Assembly: GCF_000165835.1 (NCBI RefSeq)
Contig: NC_014640.1
Location: 5,704,001 to 5,768,000 of the forward strand
Direction: 5' to 3'
Source: Achromobacter xylosoxidans A8
Lineage (GTDB): Bacteria > Pseudomonadota > Gammaproteobacteria > Burkholderiales > Burkholderiaceae_B
Length of the DNA: 64,000 bases
Shown here piece after piece: positions 51,377 through 60,127 of the stretch (position 1 is its first letter; every line of letters begins with the position of its first letter). The notes beneath the pieces were generated by a model that saw nothing but the letters and a program-made list of their open reading frames with translations, did no database searches and was not told where the DNA came from. The position numbers and the translations under genes are program-made.

Positions 51377-52153
51377 GTGCTGCGCGAAATTGATGAAACC
51401 TATGTGTTCTTCATCTGCGTCATCGTTTGCCTGGCCATCATCGAGCTGGGCTTCCAGCTGGGACGCAAGCGCCGCCGGGCCTCCGACGACGCCGCCAAGA
51501 CCCATATCGGCGCGCTCCAGACCGCCCTGCTGGGCCTGCTGGCGCTGCTGCTGGGCTTTACCTTCGCGATGTCGGTAACGCGCTTCGAGACGCGCAAGAA
51601 CCTGGTGCTGGAAGAGGCCAACGCCATCGGCAACGCCTACTGGCGTTCGCAGCTGCTGCCTCCCGCCGCCCGCGAGCCCATCGCAAAGCTGTTGCTGGAC
51701 TACACGACGACGGCGCTGGAGTTCAGCGACGCCGACAACGACAAGGAACGTCTGACAGCGGCCAGCGCGGCGTCGCGGCGCATCGAGCGCCAGATCCGGA
51801 GCACCGCGGCCAGCGTCCTGGAAAATCCGCCCTCGATTTCCGCGGTCATGTTCATCCAGGCCATCAACGAAATGGCGCAAGTCAACGAAAAACGCCGCGT
51901 CGCGCTGGAAAACCACGTTCCCGAGCCCGTCTTCTATCTGCTCTTCATCGTCACGGCGGGCGCCATGGGCTTCATCGCCTACGGCACCGGACTGCACAAG
52001 CGCAGGCGGCTGATCTCGACCGGCCTGTTCGCCATGCTTATTTCCCTGGTGCTGACCTTCATCCTGGACATCGACCAGCCCGCCACGGGCGTCATCATGG
52101 TCAGCCAGGAAAGCATGGTGCGGATGAAGACGACGCTGGAGCAGGAACGGTAG
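51377..52153 (+). CDS. DUF4239-like / bestrophin-like membrane protein
   Basis: Membrane protein of 258 residues with helices near residues 8-28 (YVFFICVIVCLAIIELGF) and 48-68 (TALLGLLALLLGFTFAMSV), then two near the C-terminus (PVFYLLFIVTAGAMGFIAYG and LISTGLFAMLISLVLTFILD). A cytoplasmic-like helical domain lies between the pairs. LGFTFAMSVTRFETRKNLVL followed by EEANAIGNAYWR is typical of the DUF4239 family, described as bestrophin-like. The GTG at 51377 has AGGA upstream. The transport function is unproven. Confidence 0.75.
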   Translation: MLREIDETYVFFICVIVCLAIIELGFQLGRKRRRASDDAAKTHIGALQTALLGLLALLLGFTFAMSVTRFETRKNLVLEEANAIGNAYWRSQLLPPAAREPIAKLLLDYTTTALEFSDADNDKERLTAASAASRRIERQIRSTAASVLENPPSISAVMFIQAINEMAQVNEKRRVALENHVPEPVFYLLFIVTAGAMGFIAYGTGLHKRRRLISTGLFAMLISLVLTFILDIDQPATGVIMVSQESMVRMKTTLEQER

Positions 52154-52186
52154 GCGCGCGGCGCCCCCGTCCCGGCTGCCGACGCA

Positions 52187-54382
52187 TCAGTACTGATAGC
52201 GCATCGTCAGCATGGCGCTGCGGCCCGCACCCCACGCCCCCTGGCTGTAAAACCCGATCTGGCTGTAGTACTTGCGGTCGAACAGGTTATTCACATTGAG
52301 CTGGGCGCTCAGGTTGCGATTGAAGCGATAGCGAGCCATCAGATTGGTGATCGCGTAGCTGCCCTGGCCCACGCGCTCTTCGCCATTGGGTCCGGTGGCC
52401 ATGGTGTACACATGGCTCTGCCAGTTGACGCCGCCGCCGACCGTCAGCCGGTTCCAGTCGCCGGGCAACTGATAGGTCGTGAACACGCGCACCAGGCTGC
52501 GCGGCTGATCGGTCTGTATCGCGTTGCCGTCTCCATCGCGCGCGGTCCAGTGCGACCAGCCTGCGGCCAGGTTCCAGCCCGGCATCACCTCACCCGAGAC
52601 TTCCAGGTCGAAACCGCGGCTGCGCGTGCCCTGCGCGGCGGTATAAGCCTGATTGATGGTGCCGGGCACCATGTAGCCCGGATCAACCTGGGCCACATTG
52701 TCCTGCTCGATCTGGAACACGGCGGCGCTGGCGTTCAGCTTGCCCTCCAGGAATTCGCCTTTGATGCCGGCCTCGTAAGCCTTGCCCTCGAGAGGATCGA
52801 GCCAGCTACCGCTGCGGTCCTGATAGCTCTGCGGATTGAAGATTCCGGTGTAGCTGACGTAGGCGGTATAGGTATCGTTGATGTCGTAAAGCAACCCGGC
52901 ATAGGGCGTGAATTCGTTCTTCTTGAAAGCTTGGCGGCTGCCGCCGCCGAAGCCGACCGAATCCGTCTCCCACGTGCTGTAGCGCCCGCCCACGATGAGC
53001 TTGAGCGGATCGGCGAGGTTCAGCCGCAAGGCGCCATACCAGCCCGTCTGCTTGGTGGTATAGCGGTTGGCGGTGACCGAGTCGCTGTTCCACTCCGGTT
53101 CCGGATACGAGCCGTCCCAGTCCAGGAAGTTGCCCACGGCTGCGCTTGACAGGGCCGAACGGTAGTCGAAATCGCCGTGCTGGCGGTTGAAGCTGGCGCC
53201 CACGACAGCTTCGTGGCGCCGGCCGAACAGTGTGAATGGACCGGACGCCTTCACATCCAGACTGTTCTGCTTGCGGTCTCCCAGATACCAGCTGGGCGAT
53301 GCGCCCATGCCCAGGCCGGTATTGCGGTCGGGCCAGCCATAGAGATAAAGAAGCTTGGCGTCCATTTCGTTCTTGGAGTGCGATCCCACTGCGTTGACGG
53401 TCCAGCCGTTGTCGAAGCGGTGCTCCAGGCTGGCGAAGGCCCCCTGGGTGGTGCTGCCCCACGACGACCAATCCGCGCCCGTGTTCAGCGATCGGCTCCA
53501 GTCGGTGCGGCCGCCGTCCGCATACCATAGCGGGAAGCCGCCCCAACTGCTGCGTTTCGGATCGTTGTCCTGATAATTGAAACCCACGCTCAGCGTCGTG
53601 CGGGAAGTGATGTCGGCGTCCACCACGCCGTAGAAGATCTTCTTGCGGTTTTGGTAGCCGTCCAGGTAGGAATGATTGTCCTGGTAGGCCGAGACGATGC
53701 GCCCGCGCACGCTGCCGGCAGCGTTAAGCGGCGTCGACAGATCCACGGTGGCGCGGTAGGTGTCCCAGTTCCCGGCGCTGACGCTCATGTCCGCCTTGAA
53801 CTCGCGGCTGGTGGCGCGCTTGCGCACCAGGTTGATCGATGCGGACGGATTGCCTGCACCGGTCAGCAAACCGGTCGCGCCGCGCACCACTTCGACGCGG
53901 TCGTAGATGATGGGGTCAAGCGATGATTCGCCCGCTGCGTAACCCGTGTCGAAGCTCGTCGGGATGCCGTCATACATGTAGTTGCTGACGCTGAACCCGC
54001 GCGAATTGAACGAATAGCGCTCGCTGTCATAGTTCTGCACCGAAATACCCGGTGTGCTCGCCATCACGTCGACCAGCGACAGCATGTTCTCGTCATCCAT
54101 ACGCTGGCGCGTGACTACCGTGACCGACTGCGGCGTTTCGCGCAATGTCAGCGGCAGCCCCGTGCTGGCGGCCGTGGCGCGCGGCGTATACGAACCGGTA
54201 CCCTCGGTGGTCGTGCTGTCTGCATTGCCGATCACCTGCACGGACGGCAGGGTCGACACACCCTCCTCCTGCGCGACGGCCGCGCCGCATGCCAGCGCCA
54301 TCAGCACCAGGCATGGCGTGCGCCGCAGGACGAAGCGTGGACGGATGAGACGAGCGTGGCCGGCAGGCCTGAGGTGTTGCAT
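52187..54382 (-). CDS. TonB-dependent siderophore receptor
   Basis: Outer-membrane receptor of 731 residues without an STN domain. The signal peptide ends at GAAVAQEEG. The plug reads TLRETPQSVTVVTRQRMDDE and EVVRGATGLLTGAGNPSASI, and the barrel ends in MLTMRYQY. It resembles the receptor at 4276-6693 strongly (shared RATSREFKADMS-like and DADITSRTTLSVGFNYQD-like segments), suggesting gene duplication with loss or absence of the STN domain. AAGGAAG precedes the ATG. A Fur-like box lies about 50 bases upstream. Confidence 0.93.
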   Translation of the reverse strand: MQHLRPAGHARLIRPRFVLRRTPCLVLMALACGAAVAQEEGVSTLPSVQVIGNADSTTTEGTGSYTPRATAASTGLPLTLRETPQSVTVVTRQRMDDENMLSLVDVMASTPGISVQNYDSERYSFNSRGFSVSNYMYDGIPTSFDTGYAAGESSLDPIIYDRVEVVRGATGLLTGAGNPSASINLVRKRATSREFKADMSVSAGNWDTYRATVDLSTPLNAAGSVRGRIVSAYQDNHSYLDGYQNRKKIFYGVVDADITSRTTLSVGFNYQDNDPKRSSWGGFPLWYADGGRTDWSRSLNTGADWSSWGSTTQGAFASLEHRFDNGWTVNAVGSHSKNEMDAKLLYLYGWPDRNTGLGMGASPSWYLGDRKQNSLDVKASGPFTLFGRRHEAVVGASFNRQHGDFDYRSALSSAAVGNFLDWDGSYPEPEWNSDSVTANRYTTKQTGWYGALRLNLADPLKLIVGGRYSTWETDSVGFGGGSRQAFKKNEFTPYAGLLYDINDTYTAYVSYTGIFNPQSYQDRSGSWLDPLEGKAYEAGIKGEFLEGKLNASAAVFQIEQDNVAQVDPGYMVPGTINQAYTAAQGTRSRGFDLEVSGEVMPGWNLAAGWSHWTARDGDGNAIQTDQPRSLVRVFTTYQLPGDWNRLTVGGGVNWQSHVYTMATGPNGEERVGQGSYAITNLMARYRFNRNLSAQLNVNNLFDRKYYSQIGFYSQGAWGAGRSAMLTMRYQY

Positions 54383-54430
54383 GTTGGCTTCCTTTCCCTG
54401 TTTGAAACTTCAAATCGGAAGAAAGTGTAA

Positions 54431-54445
54431 TGCAAACAATTCTCA
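54431..54445 (-). promoter_or_regulatory. Candidate Fur box ahead of receptor gene
   Basis: On the minus strand TGAGAAT-T-GTTTGCA, 10 of 14 positions of the 7-1-7 Fur consensus. It is 48 bases before the start codon at 54382. Confidence 0.55.
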
Positions 54446-54565
54446 GGCGCGTTATTGATAAAGCCAAAACTACCGCGCAGAAAGGCGCGATTTTTGGGGA
54501 CATAATCGCGGCAAGAGGCGCGCTGCCCGGACCGCGAAACGACTTCGCGTGGCATGGTCAGAATG

Positions 54566-54606
54566 AAAACTGGCGCGGCCACCATCGCGGCCGCGCCAGG
54601 AATTTT
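54566..54606. terminator. Hairpin terminator after DyP peroxidase gene
   Basis: CTGGCGCGGCC and GGCCGCGCCAG form an 11-base stem (54570-54580 and 54589-54599) with an 8-base loop. T-runs exist on both sides (TTTTC on the minus strand, TTTTT on the plus strand). A second hairpin with GGCGCAGCC/GGCTGCGCC lies at 54611-54630, immediately beyond the peroxidase stop. Confidence 0.72.
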
Positions 54607-54640
54607 TGCTGGCGCAGCCAAGGCTGCGCCTCGATGCGCT

Positions 54641-55651
54641 TTAGTTGGCCTTGCCCGCCGATGCGAGCGTCGGCGCCGCAGGCTCGCCCGCATCCGTACA
54701 GGCAGCCGGGCTGCGCTCCGCGAGTTCCTCCAGCAGATCTGCCGAAGGCACGAAGAACAGGCCGCCCGTGACCGCGTGACTGAAGTCGAGCAGGCGGTCG
54801 TAGTTGCCGGGCGGACGCCCGACGAACATGTTCTCCAGCATCAGTTCAATGGGACGCGGCGAACGTGCGTAGCCGATGAAATAGGTACCGAACTCCCCTG
54901 CCCCCGGCCTGCCGAATGGCATGTTGTCGCGCAGGATCTTCAGTTCCTGGCCGTTTTCCTCGATGGTGGTCAGGGCGCTGTGCGAAGACGTAGGTTTGAT
55001 GTCATCGTCGAGTTCGACGTTGGACCACTTGTGGCGGCCGATGACGCCTTCTTGGCCCTCCACCGTCAACGCGTTCCATGCCGCCATGTCGTGCAGGTAT
55101 TTCTGCACCAGCACATAGCTGCCGCCGGCGAACTCGGCGTCCTCGTCGCCGATGACGGTGAAGTCGAACGCCTCGCGTCCTTCCGGGTTCTCGGTCCCGT
55201 CCACGAAGCCGATGATGGCGCGCCGGTCGAAGTAGCGGAAGCCATGGACTTCATCCACGACGGTCACGGCATCGCCCAGCCCGCCTAGCAGCAAGGTCGC
55301 CAGCTCGAAACAAAAATCCATCGAATCCGCGCGGATGTGCAGCAGCAGGTCTCCCGGCGTCGCGACGGCCAGGCGCTCTCCCGCGCCAAATTCGCGGAAA
55401 GGATGCAGCGCAGCTGGGCGCGGCGCGCCGAAAAGCGTGTCCCAGGCCGTGGAGCCGAAGGCGGTGACACAGGAAAGATTCTGCTCGGGCGCGCGCGTGG
55501 ACACCGTGCGGACGACGCCTGCGATATCGGCGCACCAGTCACGCACGGTGCCGGCGGCGGCAGCCCCCTGGTTGAGCGTGGCGACGATGAAAATCGCGTG
55601 GCGGGTGGTCGTGTTGTGTACGGCTTGGGATTCGGGTTGACGGTCGGACAT
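54641..55651 (-). CDS. DyP-type haem peroxidase, YfeX-like
   Basis: Haem peroxidase of 336 residues. The distal-side signature GFVDGTENP has the catalytic Asp at residue 151. His224 in PTSSHSALTT is the probable proximal haem ligand, and Arg and Phe of LRDNMPFGRPGAGEFGTYF fit the distal pocket. The lack of a signal peptide and the overall layout fit the B-type/YfeX branch. It ends with a strong hairpin and lies downstream of the hydrolase gene by 90 bases, possibly in the same unit as the TauE/SafE genes. Confidence 0.92.
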   Translation of the reverse strand: MSDRQPESQAVHNTTTRHAIFIVATLNQGAAAAGTVRDWCADIAGVVRTVSTRAPEQNLSCVTAFGSTAWDTLFGAPRPAALHPFREFGAGERLAVATPGDLLLHIRADSMDFCFELATLLLGGLGDAVTVVDEVHGFRYFDRRAIIGFVDGTENPEGREAFDFTVIGDEDAEFAGGSYVLVQKYLHDMAAWNALTVEGQEGVIGRHKWSNVELDDDIKPTSSHSALTTIEENGQELKILRDNMPFGRPGAGEFGTYFIGYARSPRPIELMLENMFVGRPPGNYDRLLDFSHAVTGGLFFVPSADLLEELAERSPAACTDAGEPAAPTLASAGKAN

Positions 55652-55741
55652 CGGATCGGGGACCTCAAGAAAACGAGCGCGGCGGCGCGGAAAGGCTAGT
55701 CCGATTCTAAGCGCGGACTGTGGATGAATGCACCGGGTTCG

Positions 55742-56530
55742 TCAGGGCACCGCCCTCAACCATTCGCTCACCACGTCCAGCACGATGCGGCTTTGTTCAC
55801 GGTGGGGGACATGGCCGCAGTTCTCCAGCAGCAAGGGGCGCGCACCCGCCAAGGCGACGAGCTTGTCCTGATGCCTGGGGGAGCCGTATTCGTCGACTTC
55901 GCCGTGCAAGGCCAGCACCGGGCAACGGACCTGGCGCAGTTGCTCGTCCAGGTTCCAATCGGCGAAGTCCGGCGACAGCCAGGTGTCGATCCAGGCGCCC
56001 AGCACCCATGCGGCTTTTTCGCCGTGGTACTTCTTCAGGCGGTCCAGTTGGCCGGGTTCCGCAAAGCTCTGTTTGGCCGCGCGTATGCCTTCCAGCGTGC
56101 GGTCTTCCGCAAACATCTGCGCCGACTCGGTGATCAGCGCGCGGCAATCGTCGGCGTACACGCCGGCGCTGCAGACGGCCATGCCGCCGCCCACGCTGTG
56201 GCCGAACCCCACGAAGGCGCCGATGTTCAGTTCTTCGCGCAGGCTGCGGAACCCCTCGCGGGCCTCGTCTTCCACAAAGCCAGGCTCGAACACTGCCGTA
56301 TTGGGATCGGAGCGGCCAAAACCCAGACGGTCGTAGGCGATGACGCTGCGTCCGGTCGCTTGCGCCAACTGTTCGGGGAAATCCCGCCACAATTCCACGC
56401 AACCCAGCGAATCGTGGAACATCACGATGGGCGCCGCGGCCACCGCCTCCCCTGCGGGGTCCCAGCGCCGCGCGTAAAGACGGCCCTGGCTGGTGTGCAC
56501 GTAGACATCCTGGCTGGTAATGGCAAGCAT
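55742..56530 (-). CDS. Alpha/beta hydrolase
   Basis: Hydrolase of 262 residues with HDSLGCVELWRDFPEQL (oxyanion-hole region), the nucleophile elbow GFGHSVGGGMAV with catalytic Ser, and ALHGEVDEYGSP providing the acidic residue. The catalytic His is in NCGHVPHREQ. The ATG at 56530 has AGGA 7 bases upstream; a longer frame to 56566 is less likely. The substrate is unknown. Confidence 0.87.
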   Translation of the reverse strand: MLAITSQDVYVHTSQGRLYARRWDPAGEAVAAAPIVMFHDSLGCVELWRDFPEQLAQATGRSVIAYDRLGFGRSDPNTAVFEPGFVEDEAREGFRSLREELNIGAFVGFGHSVGGGMAVCSAGVYADDCRALITESAQMFAEDRTLEGIRAAKQSFAEPGQLDRLKKYHGEKAAWVLGAWIDTWLSPDFADWNLDEQLRQVRCPVLALHGEVDEYGSPRHQDKLVALAGARPLLLENCGHVPHREQSRIVLDVVSEWLRAVP

Positions 56531-56601
56531 GAAAAGTCCTGGGGAGAGTATGCGGCGATGCGCCATCGCACCGCGCTCCGATTATAGGAAAGCCCGCAGC
56601 C

Positions 56602-56910
56602 TCACCGCAGCCCGGACACCACGCCGGCTGCAATGATGAGCAGCACCAGCGCGGAAATCGCCATGTAGGCGTAGTCGCGTTCGCGCAGGAAGATGGCCAG
56701 CATCAGCGCCACCCGCGCCACCGGCAGCAGGATGAAGAGGGCAACCCCGGCCTTGACCAGTTCAAGCCCGCGCAGGCCGGCCGGCGCCTGCGGCAGGAAA
56801 TCAAGGGCCATGCCCGCAGCGATGAGAGCCGAGGCAATCCATGTTCCATACCAGAGCAATCCGGCGATGACACGGTCGCGCCGCGCATGCTTGTCTGCCG
56901 CCTGGGTCAT
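56602..56910 (-). CDS. DUF1634 membrane protein
   Basis: Membrane protein of 102 residues with three helices (VIAGLLWYGTWIASALIAAG, AGVALFILLPVARVALMLAI, YAYMAISALVLLIIAAGVV). The family DUF1634 is regularly found beside TauE/SafE exporters, and here its ATG overlaps the exporter stop by four bases. Probably an accessory subunit of that exporter; not proven. Confidence 0.85.
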   Translation of the reverse strand: MTQAADKHARRDRVIAGLLWYGTWIASALIAAGMALDFLPQAPAGLRGLELVKAGVALFILLPVARVALMLAIFLRERDYAYMAISALVLLIIAAGVVSGLR

Positions 56911-57764
56911 GTCGGGCCTCCAAGAATATGCACGCCCAGCGCGCTCAGCAGCATCTGCATCGCCAACAGGGCCAGCACCACCACGAAGAAAATGCGCAGC
57001 TTGTCGGCGGGCAGCCCCATCAGCATCCGGGCGCCCAGCAGCGCGCCGGCGACCGAACCCAGCGCGACGGGACCGGCGATGCCGATGTCGATGTCGCCGC
57101 GCACGAAGTAGGCGCCCGCGCTGGCTGCGGCCGTCACGCCGATCATGAAGTTGGAAGTGGCGGACGAGACCTTGATCGGCAGCTTCAGCGCCGCGTCCAT
57201 GGCGGGGATCTTGAGCACGCCCGAGCCTATGCCGAGCAAGGCCGAAATCAGGCCCGCGCCATACATCAGCGACAGGCCCAGCGGCACGCGATCCACCTGA
57301 TAGTGCACCTCGCGGCCCTGCGCTCGGTCGGGAAAGCTGGAATGCAGGCGCAACGCCGTGGCCCAGCTTGCGGCGTCGGGCGCGATTGCCACGGCCTCGC
57401 GGCGACGTGCCAGCATCTGCTGCGCGGACACGGCCAGGATGGCGGCGAACAAACCGTAGAGGAATTCGGTGGAGACAATGCCGATGAGAAACACGCCGGT
57501 CAGCGCGCCCAGCGTGGTGGCGGTCTCCAGCACGATCGCCAGCCGGACGTTGGTCAGCCGCCCCTTCAGGAATGGCGCGGCGCTGCCGCAGGAACAGGCA
57601 ATCACCGAGATGATGCTGGCGCCGATGGCCACATGGATGTCCACGCCGAACAACAGCGTCAGGATGGGCACGATGAAGATGCCGCTGGCCATCCCCAGCA
57701 CCCCGCCCAGCGCGCTGGCGCCGAAAGCGGCGGCGAACAGCCAGAAAAGGGTCGACGTCTCCAT
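56907..57764 (-). CDS. TauE/SafE (TSUP) family anion exporter
   Basis: Inner-membrane transporter of 285 residues with about 8 helices. The two halves each have the family motif (GASALGGVLGMASGIFIVPI and YGAGLISALLGIGSGVLKIP). Members export sulfite, sulfonates or similar anions. The gene follows the GntR regulator by 10 bases and overlaps DUF1634, so the three form an operon. Confidence 0.9.
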   Translation of the reverse strand: METSTLFWLFAAAFGASALGGVLGMASGIFIVPILTLLFGVDIHVAIGASIISVIACSCGSAAPFLKGRLTNVRLAIVLETATTLGALTGVFLIGIVSTEFLYGLFAAILAVSAQQMLARRREAVAIAPDAASWATALRLHSSFPDRAQGREVHYQVDRVPLGLSLMYGAGLISALLGIGSGVLKIPAMDAALKLPIKVSSATSNFMIGVTAAASAGAYFVRGDIDIGIAGPVALGSVAGALLGARMLMGLPADKLRIFFVVVLALLAMQMLLSALGVHILGGPT

Positions 57765-57774
57765 GGCCGCCGGC

Positions 57775-58518
57775 TCAGGCCCGCTTGCGCGGTTGCCGCG
57801 AGAGGCGGGTGGTGAACCGGATCAGGTCGCCGCGGTAATACAGCTTCTCGTAGTCGACCGGCCGCTGTCCCTCGGTGTAGGAAGTGCGCTCGATCAGGAA
57901 GATCGGGCTGCCCACGGCAACGCCCAGCGCCTGCGCGACGCGCTCGTCCGCCGTCACCGCTTCAAGCTGGTATTCGGCCTCGATCAGCGGCAGGTCGTAG
58001 CGCAGTTCCAGCAGATCGAAGATGGGTTCGGCTTCCAGGTCGTTGCTGGCGACCTTTACGCCTATGTCCAGCGGCAGATAGGTTTCGTCGAACGACATGG
58101 CCACGCCGTCCGCCAGCCGCACGCGCTCGATGCGGTAGACCTGCGCGCCGCGCGTCACGCCCAGTTGGCGCGCCACGTCTGCCGTGGCCGGCACCGGCCG
58201 CTTGTCCAGCAGGCGCGCCGTCGCCTGGCGGCCGAGCGCATCCATGTCTTCGACGAATCCGCTCAGCGCCGTCAGCGCCTGCGTCAGTTTGGGTTCCGTG
58301 ACGAACGTGCCCTTGCCGCGCCGGATTTCCACCAGCCCGCGGGCAACCAGGTTTTCCACCGCCTTGCGCACCGTGGTGCGACTGACGGCGAAGCGCTCGA
58401 TCAGTTGGTCTTCCGTCGGCAGTTGGCTGCCAGACGCCAGGCTGCCGGCCGCGATTTCCGCGGCCAGTGCCGTTTCCATCCGGGCATAGAGAGGCGCATT
58501 TTCGGATTGATTTTGCAT
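57775..58518 (-). CDS. GntR-family regulator with UTRA domain
   Basis: Transcription factor of 247 residues. The winged helix is LPTEDQLIERFAVSRTTVRK followed by AVENLVARGLVEIRRGKGTF. The C-terminal UTRA ligand-binding domain includes VYRIERVRLADGVAMSFDET and VGSPIFLIERTSYTEGQRPV. It heads the operon with the TauE/SafE exporter. A palindrome cluster lies just ahead of the ATG. Confidence 0.88.
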   Translation of the reverse strand: MQNQSENAPLYARMETALAAEIAAGSLASGSQLPTEDQLIERFAVSRTTVRKAVENLVARGLVEIRRGKGTFVTEPKLTQALTALSGFVEDMDALGRQATARLLDKRPVPATADVARQLGVTRGAQVYRIERVRLADGVAMSFDETYLPLDIGVKVASNDLEAEPIFDLLELRYDLPLIEAEYQLEAVTADERVAQALGVAVGSPIFLIERTSYTEGQRPVDYEKLYYRGDLIRFTTRLSRQPRKRA

Positions 58519-58521
58519 GAA

Positions 58522-58551
58522 GACATCATAACATCATGATGTCATGATGAT
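58522..58551. promoter_or_regulatory. GntR-type operator cluster
   Basis: ACATCATGATGT (58531-58542) is a perfect 12-base palindrome. GACATCAT and ATGATGTC (58522-58529 and 58537-58544) form an overlapping inverted repeat, and TCATGATG repeats again to 58551. It starts 4 bases upstream of the GntR gene, so autorepression is likely. Confidence 0.6.
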
Positions 58552-58610
58552 GAAAGCAGCTCCCCGCGTTACAACGGAGTCGCCAGCAACTGGTAGTCTT
58601 CGCAGGCCCG

Positions 58611-58631
58611 GCCGGCGCCTCCCGCGCCGGC
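58611..58631 (+). other. Hairpin in leader of DUF1993 gene
   Basis: GCCGGCGC and GCGCCGGC form a perfect 8-base stem with a 5-base loop, 24 bases ahead of the ATG at 58656. No U-run follows. It may affect translation or be incidental in GC-rich DNA. Confidence 0.35.
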
Positions 58632-58655
58632 GCCCACTCTCAAGCGAGACACGAT

Positions 58656-59165
58656 ATGAGCAGTTTCATGCACAGCGCCTCCGTTCCCGTCCTGACGCAA
58701 ATGCTGTCGGCCCTGTCCGATGTGCTGAAGAAGGCGGAAGCCCAGGCCACGGAAAAGAACATCGATCCGGACGCCTATCTCGGCGCCCGCCTGTTCCCCG
58801 ACATGTTCCCGCTGGCGCGTCAGGTGCAGATCGCGTCGGATTTTGCCAAAGGCATCGCCTCGCGCCTGGCCGGCGCGGAAGTGCCGTCGTGGCCGGACAG
58901 CGAAGCCAGCTTCGCCGGCCTGCAGGCCCTGATCGCCAAGACCTTGGAGCACCTGGGTTCCTTCGGCCCGGAACAGTTCGCGCAGAGCGAAGCCCGCGAG
59001 ATCGTGCTGCGCCCTGGCACGCCGAAGGAAAAGAAGCTGAGCGGCAGCGCCTACCTGCTGCACTATGGCCTGCCGCAGTTCTTCTTCCACGTCACCACGG
59101 CCTACGACATCCTGCGCCACAACGGCGTGGAAATCGGCAAGCGCGATTACATGGGCAAGTATTGA
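58656..59165 (+). CDS. DUF1993 protein
   Basis: Protein of 169 residues of the DinB-like helical-bundle family DUF1993. MSSFMHSASVPVLTQMLSAL opens it, followed by ARLFPDMFPLARQVQIASDF, and it ends AYDILRHNGVEIGKRDYMGK. The short C-terminal stretch and a hallmark HVTTAYDILRHNG segment are intact. Function is unknown. The ribosome site is weak (GAGA). Confidence 0.85.
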   Translation: MSSFMHSASVPVLTQMLSALSDVLKKAEAQATEKNIDPDAYLGARLFPDMFPLARQVQIASDFAKGIASRLAGAEVPSWPDSEASFAGLQALIAKTLEHLGSFGPEQFAQSEAREIVLRPGTPKEKKLSGSAYLLHYGLPQFFFHVTTAYDILRHNGVEIGKRDYMGKY

Positions 59166-59173
59166 TCCACCAC

Positions 59174-59199
59174 TGCGGGCCCCTCCCGCGGGGCCCGCA
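59174..59199. terminator. Hairpin between convergent genes
   Basis: TGCGGGCCCC and GGGGCCCGCA form a 10-base perfect stem with a 6-base loop in the 40-base gap between convergent genes. There is no U-run, so it is not a classic intrinsic terminator, but it could block read-through or protect 3' ends. Confidence 0.5.
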
Positions 59200-59205
59200 T
59201 CCCCG

Positions 59206-59967
59206 CTACTCCGCGTAGCCGGGGTTGCGGCGATCCAGCCGGCGCAGCAAGCCCGGCCAGGCCAGCATGGCCTTGTGCGCGCGGTCGGCCTGCGATTCCA
59301 CCGTCGCGTTCTTCAGGATGTCGGGCGGTATGTAGGTCAGCTCGCCGCCGGCCTGGGCCCGCACCTGCACCATGCAGGCGGCCTCCAGCCGGTGCATGGC
59401 CTGGAAGGCTTCGGCCATGCTCTGCCCCACGGTCAACAGGCCGTGGTTGCGCAGGATGAGATAAGAATTGCTGCCCAGGTCCCGCACCAGCCGCGGTTGT
59501 TCCTCGGGATTCAACGCCAGGCCTTCGTAGTCGTGGTAGCTGAGCGAGCGCAGCACGATGAACGCGAACTGCGACAGCGGCAGCAACCCGGCCTTCTGCG
59601 CCGACACCGCCACCCCGTTGATGGAATGCGTGTGCAGCACGCACATGGCGTCCTTGCGGGCCGCGTGGATACAGCTGTGGATGGTGAAGCCGGCCGGATT
59701 GATGTCGTATTCCGAGTCCATGACCTTGCGCCCATCGAGGTCGATCTTGATCAGGCTGGATGCGGTGATCTCGTCGAACATCATGCCGTAGGGGTTGATC
59801 AGGAAGTGTTCGGTCCCGGGCACCTTGGCCGTGATGTGGGTGAAGATCAGGTCATCCCAGCCGAACAGCGCCACCAGCCGGTATAGCGCCGCCAGATCCT
59901 TGCGGACCTCCCATTCCGTTGCGCTGACCTGTTCGCGCACGCTGGCGCCCTTGCCTGCCGTATCCAT
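59206..59967 (-). CDS. Class II aldolase/adducin-family protein
   Basis: Protein of 253 residues. The zinc-binding histidines are in MCVLHTHSINGVAV (HxH) and LILRNHGLLTVG, and FGWDDLIFTHITAKVPGTEH is the conserved N-terminal segment. Members include fuculose-phosphate aldolases and related lyases or decarboxylases; the substrate is unknown. It is divergent from the acyl-CoA ligase gene, suggesting a common regulon. Confidence 0.85.
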   Translation of the reverse strand: MDTAGKGASVREQVSATEWEVRKDLAALYRLVALFGWDDLIFTHITAKVPGTEHFLINPYGMMFDEITASSLIKIDLDGRKVMDSEYDINPAGFTIHSCIHAARKDAMCVLHTHSINGVAVSAQKAGLLPLSQFAFIVLRSLSYHDYEGLALNPEEQPRLVRDLGSNSYLILRNHGLLTVGQSMAEAFQAMHRLEAACMVQVRAQAGGELTYIPPDILKNATVESQADRAHKAMLAWPGLLRRLDRRNPGYAE

Positions 59968-60091
59968 ACTGTCTCCATTTTTCGATGATTGCCCGCGGCC
60001 ACTGCGCGGGCGCTGACTGGCACTTTATTCGTTTTGCCCCAGGCCGGCACGCGGCGCGGCCAAGGAGCGGTCACCGCGGTTCACGAAGAAT

Positions 60092-60103
60092 TCACATATG
60101 TGA
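60092..60103. promoter_or_regulatory. Palindrome in divergent promoter of catabolic cluster
   Basis: TCACATATGTGA, a perfect 12-base palindrome, is followed by TGGAAATG, which matches one half of the IclR-type consensus TGGAAATnATTTCCA. It lies 24 bases ahead of the ligase start. A target for the IclR regulator at 62744 is possible. Confidence 0.45.
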
Positions 60104-60127
60104 TGGAAATGGCGAGATGTCATTCCT

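Noticed and set aside
54511..54640. Gene-free stretch between Fur-like box and peroxidase end as a possible small RNA
   Set aside because: It is explained by two hairpins typical of 3'-end terminators; no promoter for an RNA was evident.
58611..58631. GC-rich hairpin before DUF1993 as terminator or riboswitch
   Set aside because: No U-run and no riboswitch-like conserved elements; kept only as a possible structural feature.
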